Source: Oscillospiraceae bacterium
GTDB lineage: Bacteria > Bacillota_A > Clostridia > Oscillospirales > CAG-272
Length of the DNA: 19,935 bases
NCBI GenBank assembly: GCA_015064665.1
Contig: SVRU01000052.1
Location: 1-19,935 of the forward strand
Reading direction: 5' to 3'
The notes beneath the pieces are model-generated. The model was not told the DNA's origin and made no database searches. It saw only the letters and a list, made by a program, of their open reading frames with translations. The position numbers were made by a program, and so were the translations under genes. Positions 7,753 to 13,981 of this stretch are shown piece after piece (positions within the stretch are counted from its first letter, which is position 1; each line of letters begins with the position of its first letter).

Positions 7753-8628
7753 ATGTATAAACTAAAACGAAAAGCTACGACGGTAGTGATTGTTTTTTTG
7801 ATCATCACTATCATCAGTAGCGCAATTGCAATAACGGTACGTCTTAATACTCCAGAAGAAGAAGCTCCTATCGTGAACGATTTTGGCTATATTAAAGGGT
7901 CTATTCCCTCCGGCGGAATTTATAAAGACCGAGCTTTGAATTTCCAATATGGTTATTGCGGTGATGCTGATTTCCACAATGATTACGTCGGTAGCTCTTT
8001 TTTGAAAGTTGTATCTGAGTATAATAACGATTATCTCAGATATAGTCTTAACGGTATAAGTTCTTCAAGTCGATTTGGATTGGAGATTTCGAGAGATGAA
8101 AAACTCGAGCCCTTGTTGTACGACGATGTTCTTAAATACTCGTCGGAAATTTACGGAACTTATGATCGTTCCGTTTTTGAATTTGATTTGAAAATTGATT
8201 CTGTCGGTGATATTACTCTGGGCGGAAATAATTTCCTTGATATCAGGTTCGGTAGAACCCTTGATAAATCAGGGCAGCTTTTACATTTTCGATTGTACAA
8301 ATCAAACAATCCAAATTATTTCAGTATCGATAATTTATCAACCTTAGTCGGTAATTCTGATCCGATGCTAAAATATGGTACTTGGTATAACTTCAGATTG
8401 GAATTGTTTGATTATATTGCTCCAGGTGCCGAAGGCGATTCTGCGTGCCTTATCTATGTAGATAATGAGTTCGTAGGTTGGTGCTCAATAACTTCTGATC
8501 ATTTGGGATATGTTGCAAAATATGTATCAATCGTTCCACGTTCCGGCTGCACGGATCTTGTTGTTGGTATTGACAACGTTTTTTCCGGTTATTCAAATGA
8601 AAGTATTTATTTTAACGAAAGTGAGTAA
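7753..8628 (+). CDS. Membrane-anchored beta-sandwich (LamG-like) protein, candidate virion protein
   Basis: A 291-aa protein with GAGG upstream. An N-terminal anchor or uncleaved signal (K-rich, then a hydrophobic stretch at about 8-29) is followed by an extracellular region. The C-terminal part has features of a concanavalin/LamG-like beta sandwich: L-x-I-R-F-G, L-H-F-R-L-Y, G-T-W-Y-N-F-R-L-E near 215-223, I-Y-V-D-N-E-F-V-G, and a final V-V-G-I-D-N-V-F-S. Such folds often bind glycans. Position between rep and the zot-type gene suggests a minor coat or receptor-binding protein. Beta-sandwich fold is moderately confident; function is inference. Confidence 0.72.
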   Translation: MYKLKRKATTVVIVFLIITIISSAIAITVRLNTPEEEAPIVNDFGYIKGSIPSGGIYKDRALNFQYGYCGDADFHNDYVGSSFLKVVSEYNNDYLRYSLNGISSSSRFGLEISRDEKLEPLLYDDVLKYSSEIYGTYDRSVFEFDLKIDSVGDITLGGNNFLDIRFGRTLDKSGQLLHFRLYKSNNPNYFSIDNLSTLVGNSDPMLKYGTWYNFRLELFDYIAPGAEGDSACLIYVDNEFVGWCSITSDHLGYVAKYVSIVPRSGCTDLVVGIDNVFSGYSNESIYFNESE

Positions 8629-8634
8629 AAACAA

Positions 8635-9540
8635 ATGAAAAGAACACGAATTTCTAAAAAAACTAAAACCATACTGTTGGTTATTGTATCGGCTCTACTG
8701 ATTGTAGGCGTTGCTTCGCTCGTCGTTGGTATTTTCGGCAGCTCCGAAAAGAGCGTCAACGCGGATTTTGAGCGCGGAAGGCTTTCCGCAGAGGGAAAAT
8801 ATGAAGAGTCCGAAGTAACTCTTTACACACCGGACGGAATTGAATGCTCCGGTCTTAAGGTGTCCTTCGATTTCGAGCATACCGGAGAATATCAGATATT
8901 CTGGTATAACGAGGACGATCTCTTCTTACATAGTGAAGCTATAACCGACGAGCCTTTCACCGGTCCTGTTCCTGATCTTGCAAAATATTGTCGTATAGTT
9001 ATTTATCCTGTTCTTGGCGAGGATGAAGAGACGATTTCCTGGTGGGATATCGGCGATTATTCCGATTGCTTGAATATTACTGTCGATAGATATCAGGAAT
9101 TCGTTCCTAAGGATTATTATGCTATCGCAAAGCTTCATTCAACATCAATTGTTGATGATACTTCCAAGAATATATCCTCTGATATTACGTTTATTGCCAA
9201 CGCTATGCTTGATACCTCGGAAGATCTTACCGCTTTCTCTGATGCTCTTGAATCAGCGAATGACGGTTTTAACGTAGTTAAGCTCAACTGCTCCGATATC
9301 AAGGCGTATAAGCTTAAGTTTGATAAGATCTGCGAGGGCGGCGTTTATCACGTCTTCTATTTCGATGAAAACGGCGAAGCTCTTTCTCCTGCAAAGGAAA
9401 TGATCGTAAAAGAGGGCGGTTATATCGTTCAGAACGTGCCCGAAGATGCAGTTTACGTTTGCTTCAACGTTTATCCCGCCGATCTCATGGAGGGCGGCAA
9501 AGATATTCCCATTGTAATCAACGAGTATCTTCCGAGATAA
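8635..9540 (+). CDS. Membrane-anchored extracellular protein, candidate virion protein
   Basis: A 301-aa protein starting 6 bp after the previous stop with only a weak ribosome site, so translational coupling is likely. Residues 1-11 are basic (KRTRISKKTKT), 12-34 form one transmembrane segment, and the rest is an acidic, beta-rich ectodomain. It appears to contain two similar halves: Y-Q-I-F-W-Y-N-E-D-D (about 85) and Y-H-V-F-Y-F-D-E-N-G (about 240) precede matching stretches ending in V-I-Y-P and F-N-V-Y-P. This suggests an internal duplication of an about 110-residue domain. Codons here are more GC-rich than in the following gene. No known family recognised. Confidence 0.72.
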   Translation: MKRTRISKKTKTILLVIVSALLIVGVASLVVGIFGSSEKSVNADFERGRLSAEGKYEESEVTLYTPDGIECSGLKVSFDFEHTGEYQIFWYNEDDLFLHSEAITDEPFTGPVPDLAKYCRIVIYPVLGEDEETISWWDIGDYSDCLNITVDRYQEFVPKDYYAIAKLHSTSIVDDTSKNISSDITFIANAMLDTSEDLTAFSDALESANDGFNVVKLNCSDIKAYKLKFDKICEGGVYHVFYFDENGEALSPAKEMIVKEGGYIVQNVPEDAVYVCFNVYPADLMEGGKDIPIVINEYLPR

Positions 9541-9547
9541 ATATTAA

Positions 9548-9584
9548 AAGACGGTGGATGCTCAATGTGTCCACCGTCTTAAAT
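9548..9584 (+). terminator. Terminator-like hairpin between virion gene candidates
   Basis: A perfect 11-bp stem (9548-9558 with 9570-9580) with an 11-nt loop; the tail TTAAATTAA is only weakly U-rich. It sits in the 59-bp gap before the 493-aa gene. Likely a partial terminator or mRNA-stabilising hairpin tuning structural-gene expression, as seen after major coat genes in filamentous phages. Confidence 0.6.
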
Positions 9585-9599
9585 TAAGGAGATATTAAA

Positions 9600-11081
9600 A
9601 TGCAAGAAAAAACAAAAAAGAGAATATCAGTAATAGCAATGCTTGCGGCGGTCCTGGCAGGGTTCCTCATTCAGCTGCTTCTTCCCGGGCTTGGGGTTCG
9701 TGCATATGCGAATGATGATTATGTTAGCGTTGATATTACTAAAACTCCTGCTCGTTCCGATCTTGTTAGTATGAAAAAAGATAATCTATCGTTTATTTCT
9801 GACAAGGAAAATATATTTATAACCATGTCTCAATATTTTGATTTGAATGGTAACCCAAGGACTTATTTATATTTAAACTATGTTGGAGATCATGAAAATG
9901 ATTCTCTGTCAGTTTCTTTAAGTACAGCAACGTCGGATAAAAATTATAAAATTACAGAAGAATTTAAAACTTACGATTTAGCTTTAATTGATAAAGACTC
10001 TCAATGCAATTGGTGTAAATATGAAATTTCAGATTTACCTAATCTTGATTATTCTACACGCCGTTATTATTTATCTGAAATAATTATAAATGGTAAAGAT
10101 AAAATTAAGATTGATCAAGTTTTTATTTATAACGGCCTTTCAAATAAAACTATTAAAGTTTTTAATCAGGAAATCGAAACTATAACAATAACCGATAGTT
10201 TAGTTAAATTCTTCTGTTATGGTGATGAAAACGATTTTTTGAAATCTTGGGGATATAAAGGTCTTTATGAAGCAAATTCCGAAAAGGTTTCATACTCTGA
10301 TTGTTTTTATATATTTTTTAATACCGATAAAGAGATGGATACTTTAATGGAGTGCGAAATATCTTTTCAAACATTTAAATATACAATTTGTTGGGATACA
10401 GGAGGTTATATGAATTTTCCTGTTACTTATAAAGTTGGACAAGCTTTACAAAACGGTACTTATAGTGGTCCTGGTTCCAATTTGCTGAATGGTAATTCGA
10501 ATTCAATAACTTCTTTATCTGAAACTCAAATTGTTACAGTAGAACCAGGTACAGAACTTGTGTCTTATGAAACCGAAGGATGGTTCGGAAAATATGATAC
10601 GCAGTATAGAGAGCTTGATAAAATAATGGATTTAAAAGGTGATTTAGCTACACATGGTGCTAAATATACATTTTACGACGAAGCCAGCTCTTATGATTGG
10701 GGCGTTGAATTTGCTACTTTTAATAAAACAGTTCAAAGTACTTGGGATGTCGATAACGTTTTTAATGAGTTCTTTGTTGATGGTACTTCTGTTTATGAGG
10801 TAGCTATTTTGCGATTAAAGTTTGTTACTGATGGAGTAGTACATAATTGTTATGCCGTTGATGTTCCTGATGACGATTTTGTAGGAGAAGCGGTGGATGA
10901 TGGTGAGTCTTCGCTTTTTGAAGATGTTTTTGATGACTTTACAAGCATTCTCTCTCTTGTGGTAATTGTCATCGCACTCGCGGCGGTTGCTCCGGCGATC
11001 AAACCTGTTTGTGAAGGATTGGTTACAATTATTAGACTTCCATTTGATTTAATTGCTTCATTATTCAAAAAAAGGAAATAG
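9600..11081 (+). CDS. Secreted, C-terminally membrane-anchored protein (candidate adsorption protein pIII analogue)
   Basis: A 493-aa protein with GGAG upstream. It has a clear signal peptide (K/R n-region, hydrophobic core, AYA-N cleavage near residue 37), a long polar ectodomain rich in Asp, Asn, Tyr and Thr, an acidic linker, a transmembrane segment (SILSLVVIVIALAAVAPAI, near 450-468) and a basic end (LFKKRK). Signal peptide, ectodomain and C-terminal anchor match the layout of filamentous-phage adsorption proteins. The final 55 residues (acidic amphipathic, hydrophobic, basic) also look like an inovirus major coat protein. The central region is distinctly AT-rich compared with both neighbours. 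The sequence itself is not a recognised family. Confidence 0.75.
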   Translation: MQEKTKKRISVIAMLAAVLAGFLIQLLLPGLGVRAYANDDYVSVDITKTPARSDLVSMKKDNLSFISDKENIFITMSQYFDLNGNPRTYLYLNYVGDHENDSLSVSLSTATSDKNYKITEEFKTYDLALIDKDSQCNWCKYEISDLPNLDYSTRRYYLSEIIINGKDKIKIDQVFIYNGLSNKTIKVFNQEIETITITDSLVKFFCYGDENDFLKSWGYKGLYEANSEKVSYSDCFYIFFNTDKEMDTLMECEISFQTFKYTICWDTGGYMNFPVTYKVGQALQNGTYSGPGSNLLNGNSNSITSLSETQIVTVEPGTELVSYETEGWFGKYDTQYRELDKIMDLKGDLATHGAKYTFYDEASSYDWGVEFATFNKTVQSTWDVDNVFNEFFVDGTSVYEVAILRLKFVTDGVVHNCYAVDVPDDDFVGEAVDDGESSLFEDVFDDFTSILSLVVIVIALAAVAPAIKPVCEGLVTIIRLPFDLIASLFKKRK

Positions 11082-11099
11082 AAGTTTAACAAAAATATA

Positions 11100-11120
11100 G
11101 CCTCGCTTTTATTGCGAGGC
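11100..11120. terminator. Hairpin terminator between convergent genes
   Basis: A 7-bp GC-rich stem GCCTCGC/GCGAGGC with a 7-nt loop. On the minus strand it is followed by TATATTTTTGTT, a usable U-tract for the nuclease gene; on the plus strand the tail is poor. Confidence 0.7.
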
Positions 11121-11126
11121 CAAATA

Positions 11127-11819
11127 TCATACATCTATATCGTTTTCGAGCAATAATCTTTCAATGGCTGATTGAATATCTTTTATATCTTTACTTGTGG
11201 TTGCAGCTAAACGATACCCTTTTGATTTGTAGATTTTTTCTTTATAGATTTTTTCTTTTTCATATTGTGCATCCCGAGAGTCTAAATAGCCCCAATGTTC
11301 AATATAAAGCTTATAATCTGTCAAATAAAAATCTGGGTGTAATTCTTTGATTTCACCGTTTTCATCTTTATAAGTGACGGTTCTTTCGTACTCGCATTTA
11401 ATTCCTCTTTTGAAAAGTTCATCATAAATTATTTTTTCTGATAAGCTTCTGACATAAAGTCCGTTTGCTGTTTTTGTATCCTTGTTTCCGTATGCATCTA
11501 CTATTGTAGCTTCTTTACATTCTTTTATTTCAATGGTGATAGTTCTTTCGTGATATTTTCGATAACATTTTAAGCAAAAATGTTTTCCGTTTGATGGTTC
11601 TCCACAGATAATGCATGTGAGTTCTGTTCCTAATGTTTCTTTTGGTGGCTCTTCAACCACGGTTTTTGCTACAGGCTTCGTGCACCTGCAAGGTTTGTTT
11701 GTGTAGTGCCATTCTCCACATTCTTCGCATTTTACAATTTTCCCAGCGTCACGAAGCTTGAAGCAAGCTTGGCAGAGTGGGTACATTCCGCTAGGTTTTT
11801 CGCAAATTTTGCAGTTCAT
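11127..11819 (-). CDS. Zinc-ribbon protein with PD-(D/E)XK-type nuclease domain
   Basis: A 230-aa protein on the opposite strand to the phage genes. The start at 11819 has GGAGGG upstream; a longer frame to 11894 runs through the terminator and is rejected. Cysteine pairs suggest three small zinc sites: C3/C6/C16/C19, C31/C34/C44/C46 and C69/C72/C82/C85. The C-terminal half reads like a restriction-endonuclease fold: S-E-K-I-I-Y-D-E-L (E128), H-P-D-F-Y-L (D163), L-Y-I-E-H-W-G (E174, with W in place of the usual K two residues on), then lysine-rich helices. This P-D-F ... I-E-x-W/F-G pattern is known from nuclease domains attached to UvrD/HelD-type helicases. Candidate defence or superinfection-exclusion cargo. 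The catalytic set is seen by eye only. Confidence 0.8.
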   Translation of the reverse strand: MNCKICEKPSGMYPLCQACFKLRDAGKIVKCEECGEWHYTNKPCRCTKPVAKTVVEEPPKETLGTELTCIICGEPSNGKHFCLKCYRKYHERTITIEIKECKEATIVDAYGNKDTKTANGLYVRSLSEKIIYDELFKRGIKCEYERTVTYKDENGEIKELHPDFYLTDYKLYIEHWGYLDSRDAQYEKEKIYKEKIYKSKGYRLAATTSKDIKDIQSAIERLLLENDIDV

Positions 11820-11831
11820 CTTTATCCCTCC

Positions 11832-11990
11832 AAAATAAAAAAAGTGTGCTTCAAGAGAAGCACACCGAAAAAGTGGCTCTCTTGCTGTTGTCACACAGTT
11901 CTATTACCGTTAGGGTATAGGAAAAAGAGAGAAACACCTTTTACCAAGTTATTGTTCCCCCGAACGGTATAAATATAAAAACTGTGTGAC
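11832..11990 (-). ncRNA. Structured leader/ncRNA upstream of the nuclease gene
   Basis: Minus-strand transcript from the promoter at 11997-12025. A perfect 13-bp stem closes it (11980-11992 with 11888-11900), with a nested ACCGTT/AACGGT pairing inside. A separate intrinsic terminator follows (GTGTGCTTC/GAAGCACAC, 11844-11865, then a U-rich run at 11832-11843). The terminator ends 12 nt before the nuclease start. The layout is promoter, folded RNA, terminator, gene: either a stand-alone RNA with leaky read-through, as in type III toxin-antitoxin loci, or a cis-acting riboswitch-like attenuator. No known RNA family recognised. Confidence 0.75.
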
Positions 11991-11996
11991 AAGACA

Positions 11997-12025
11997 ATTT
12001 TAGCATATTGTACCAAAAATGTCAA
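11997..12025 (-). promoter_or_regulatory. Promoter of the nuclease leader RNA
   Basis: Reading the minus strand: TTGACA (12025-12020), a 17-bp spacer and TAAAAT (12002-11997). The -35 overlaps the leader of the divergent plus-strand gene at 12035, so the two starts may interfere. Confidence 0.82.
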
Positions 12026-12034
12026 GTAAAGGAA

Positions 12035-12355
12035 GTGATAAATATCGCAAGTAAAAATAAAAAGCTCTCCCGAGCCGTCGGGGGAGTTAAGGAAAAGTAT
12101 CCGCATTTTCGGTATTATTTAAAGTCAAAGCATCCGGCGTTGATTACTGGTGAGCATTCCAAGGATGAATATAAATATCGTAAGGTTATGCATTCTAAAA
12201 AGGATGGTAATAGGACGAATGAAAAAGTATATCCCAATCCTCGCCCTGGCGACTATAAGCCTATGTACATAGGGAAACGTGTTCGTCACGATTTGAAGAG
12301 TAATTTTGAGAAAAATATCTTACCTTGGAAATATCCTGGTAAAAAGAAAAAGTAG
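12035..12355 (+). CDS. Small basic HPAL/NPNP-family protein, copy 1
   Basis: About 106 aa, very basic. It shares with the protein at 16219 K-E-K-Y-P-H-F-R, H-P-A-L, Y-K-Y/F-R, R-N-E-K-x-x-P-N-P, P-M-Y-I, D-L-K-x-N-F and W-K-Y-P, so the two are clear paralogues. The start is uncertain. AAAGGA (12028-12033) is 1 bp from the GTG at 12035, while the residue aligning with the paralogue's Met is an ATC codon at 12044, correctly spaced from the same site. Either GTG or a rare start is used. The C-terminal lysine codons and stop overlap the terminator of the convergent RNA at 12341-12407. Similar short proteins occur on Firmicute mobile elements, to my recollection without known function. Confidence 0.75.
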   Translation: MINIASKNKKLSRAVGGVKEKYPHFRYYLKSKHPALITGEHSKDEYKYRKVMHSKKDGNRTNEKVYPNPRPGDYKPMYIGKRVRHDLKSNFEKNILPWKYPGKKKK

Positions 12356-12407
12356 CGCCCACAAGAAGCATTATCTTCTCGTAATGAGTGCAAAGCACTG
12401 CGCTACT
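12341..12407 (-). ncRNA. Convergent structured sRNA 1
   Basis: About 67 nt on the minus strand. It is closed by a perfect 7-bp stem GTAGCGC/GCGCTAC (12400-12406 with 12352-12358) and followed by a U-rich run (12341-12351). Inside are two hairpins, AGTGC-TTT-GCACT and CATTA-8-TAATG, then UUCUUGUGGGCG before the closing strand, so it should fold as a multi-branched RNA. Its terminator overlaps the last codons and stop of the gene at 12035-12355. The motif UUCUUG-(2)-GGGCG recurs in the RNA at 16510-16581. Confidence 0.78.
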
Positions 12408-12413
12408 ACAATT

Positions 12414-12442
12414 ATTATACTACAACAAAATAAAAAAGTCAA
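12414..12442 (-). promoter_or_regulatory. Promoter of sRNA 1
   Basis: Minus strand: TTGACT (12442-12437), 17 bp and TATAAT (12419-12414). Across about 34 bp it is almost identical to the promoter of sRNA 2 at 13346-13374, spacer included. Confidence 0.88.
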
Positions 12443-12460
12443 TACATAGGAGTAAAAAAT

Positions 12461-12784
12461 ATGTCAAGTCTAGTAAAAACAAAAAAACAAAGCACGTGGA
12501 AAGAGAAGTTCAAACGTGCCGCCGGGGGCGTTGCAAAAGGCGCGAACGTAGTTGCGCTTAGCACGCAGGAATATTTTGTCGGCGTAAAGGACGCCTATGA
12601 TATAGGCTATAAAAGTGGTTTCGAGGATGCATATCGTATTCCGAAGAAGATCGGATCGCAGGTTTCCGCCGTGTCGGGATATAAAACAGGTCTTGGCGCC
12701 CATATGAAAGCCCAGAAAGCTTTTGCAAAATACCACAAGCGAAAGCTTAAGGTTAATAAGAGAAGAAGCATGAAAAAGAGGTAA
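12461..12784 (+). CDS. Basic protein, unknown
   Basis: A 107-aa strongly basic protein with TAGGAGT upstream of the ATG. N-terminal K/R-rich segment, a Gly/Ala stretch (RAAGGVAKGANVVA), then Y-D-I-G-Y-K-S-G-F-E-D-A-Y and S-G-Y-K-T-G-L-G, and a K/R-rich end. The glycine/tyrosine repeats and charge suggest a nucleic-acid-associated or packaging protein, but no family is recognised. It is 9 bp ahead of the 40-aa membrane peptide gene. Confidence 0.7.
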   Translation: MSSLVKTKKQSTWKEKFKRAAGGVAKGANVVALSTQEYFVGVKDAYDIGYKSGFEDAYRIPKKIGSQVSAVSGYKTGLGAHMKAQKAFAKYHKRKLKVNKRRSMKKR

Positions 12785-12790
12785 CAGCCA

Positions 12791-12913
12791 ATGGATCTAT
12801 TTTCAATAATAATCACCGCCGTTATAACCTGCCTTGTCTATGAGCTCATCCACGGTATCTTGGACAAGTTCAGAGGTCGCGGAAATAAGAACGCCGAAAA
12901 GAAAAGGCGGTGA
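12791..12913 (+). CDS. 40-aa membrane peptide, candidate coat protein
   Basis: MDLFSIIITAVITCLVYELI is one hydrophobic helix, followed by a basic tail (LDKFRGRGNKNAEKKRR). Size and the hydrophobic-then-basic layout resemble the small coat or end-cap proteins of filamentous phages (pVII/pIX or major coat without signal peptide). Its TGA stop overlaps the GTG start of the next gene by 4 bp (GTGA), so the two are translationally coupled. The ribosome site is weak (AACAGCCA). Confidence 0.6.
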   Translation: MDLFSIIITAVITCLVYELIHGILDKFRGRGNKNAEKKRR

Positions 12914-13269
12914 TTCGAATTTCGAAGGATAAATACCTGCGTAAGAACGAATTTAGGTATAACAAAAACCCCGAGGTAAAAAATCCCCGAGGTGAGGGTC
13001 ACGTGGCGTACGTTAGCGTGCGTCATAAGCGGCGTTCGAAAATTAATATTATCACTCATGCGAAAACCTTTTACGGAGAACCGACCGAAAGCTTGAGCAA
13101 AAATCCAAATCCTTCGAAAAGCTCGAGGAGAGGATCTCGCTTCAGCGTTCCTCGTTGGGAGCATAATTCTTATTTAACAGAAGAGCCAAAGGGAGTATGG
13201 CGTATGAGTGATCAGGATAGGAAGAAAATACATAAATTCAATAAAAAATACGTAAAAAAGAGCAAATAA
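12910..13269 (+). CDS. Small basic HPAL/NPNP-family protein, divergent copy 3
   Basis: A 119-aa very basic protein with GTG start overlapping the previous stop (GTGA). It keeps the layout of the other two copies: GHVAYV in place of the HPAL segment, S-K-I-N-I-I-T-H-A-K in place of Y-K-Y-R-K-V, S-K-N-P-N-P, then a W-R-M-S-D-Q-D-R-K-K-I and K-K-Y-V-K-K-S-K end. Similarity to copies 1 and 2 is low, so shared ancestry is likely but not certain. Its 3' end meets the convergent RNA at 13267-13339. Confidence 0.75.
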   Translation: MIRISKDKYLRKNEFRYNKNPEVKNPRGEGHVAYVSVRHKRRSKINIITHAKTFYGEPTESLSKNPNPSKSSRRGSRFSVPRWEHNSYLTEEPKGVWRMSDQDRKKIHKFNKKYVKKSK

Positions 13270-13339
13270 AAAAATCCAAGCAAAATTTGAGGTCACCCCC
13301 GGAGTTCCGTAGTGTTTCAACGGCCTGCGCTTGGATTCT
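13267..13339 (-). ncRNA. Convergent structured sRNA 2
   Basis: About 73 nt, minus strand. Closed by a perfect 9-bp stem AATCCAAGC/GCTTGGATT (13329-13337 with 13273-13281) running straight into a U-tract (13268-13274). The interior has a CCGT-9-ACGG hairpin and a CUCCGGGGG segment that could pair locally. The terminator overlaps the stop codon of the gene at 12910-13269. Its interior differs from sRNA 1 and sRNA 3. Confidence 0.78.
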
Positions 13340-13345
13340 GCAATT

Positions 13346-13374
13346 ATTATACCACAACAAAAGAAAAAAGTCAA
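13346..13374 (-). promoter_or_regulatory. Promoter of sRNA 2
   Basis: Minus strand: TTGACT (13374-13369), 17 bp and TATAAT (13351-13346), with the spacer nearly identical to that of sRNA 1. Confidence 0.88.
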
Positions 13375-13416
13375 TACATAAAATTTAAGTCGTATAGACA
13401 AAAAGGAGATATGAAA

Positions 13417-13887
13417 ATGAGTTTTATTGAAGTTATTAGCATTATTTCAGATTTTTATTTCGTATTCGTTTTAACCGCTGTGTTCATTTCGGTTATAGCT
13501 TATGCTGTTATACAGCTCGTACGAAATAAAAACGTCGTTGCTGATCCCGGAGAGGCTACAAGCAGCGAGAGTGAATCTCGGATTTTCAGCTGCGTACATA
13601 ACGTTAAAATTCTCCCGGAATATTTCGAGGGTGTTATCAACGGCACAAAGCCCTTTGAGTTCCGCAAAAACGATCGAGGCTATAAGCCCGGGGATTGTGT
13701 GTGCCTTTGCGAATGTATTATAGACGTCGATCGCGATCCGATACAAGAGATTTATACCGGGAGATATTGCTTTGTCGTTATAAAAGAGATCTTTGAGCTG
13801 GGCAGGATCGACTCTGCTTTCTCGGAATACGTAGTCTTCACGTTCTCCATTTTTAAGATCGTGGAGGGCGAAAATGAGCGGCAATAA
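13417..13887 (+). CDS. Membrane-tethered DUF3850/ASCH-like protein
   Basis: A 156-aa protein. The ATG at 13417 is 8 bp after AGGAG; the in-frame ATG at 13411 is only 2 bp away, so 13417 is preferred. Residues about 10-35 form one transmembrane helix. The rest reads like DUF3850, a PUA/ASCH-type domain common in phages: H-N-V-K-I-L-P-E-Y-F-E-G-V, K-P-F-E-F-R-K-N-D-R-G-Y-K-P-G-D, then Y-T-G-R. Such domains are thought to bind RNA or modified nucleotides. Fusion to a membrane anchor is unusual. The gene overlaps the next small ORF by 14 bp, within a run leading to the ATPase. Confidence 0.82.
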   Translation: MSFIEVISIISDFYFVFVLTAVFISVIAYAVIQLVRNKNVVADPGEATSSESESRIFSCVHNVKILPEYFEGVINGTKPFEFRKNDRGYKPGDCVCLCECIIDVDRDPIQEIYTGRYCFVVIKEIFELGRIDSAFSEYVVFTFSIFKIVEGENERQ

Positions 13888-13981
13888 ATTATTTATTATT
13901 TGTATCAAGGCAATCGGGTTACTGGTTGCCTTGATCGTTATATCCTATGCTCTATATACTTGCGGGCAGGTGACGGTATGA
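13874..13981 (+). CDS. 35-aa membrane peptide, candidate minor coat protein
   Basis: Start ATG with GGAGG 6 bp upstream inside the end of the previous gene. One hydrophobic helix fills most of the peptide (LFIICIKAIGLLVALIVISY). The stop overlaps the ATG of the ATPase gene (ATGA), an arrangement that usually means real, coupled translation. In filamentous phages tiny membrane proteins close to the pI gene are minor coat or assembly proteins. Confidence 0.6.
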   Translation: MSGNKLFIICIKAIGLLVALIVISYALYTCGQVTV

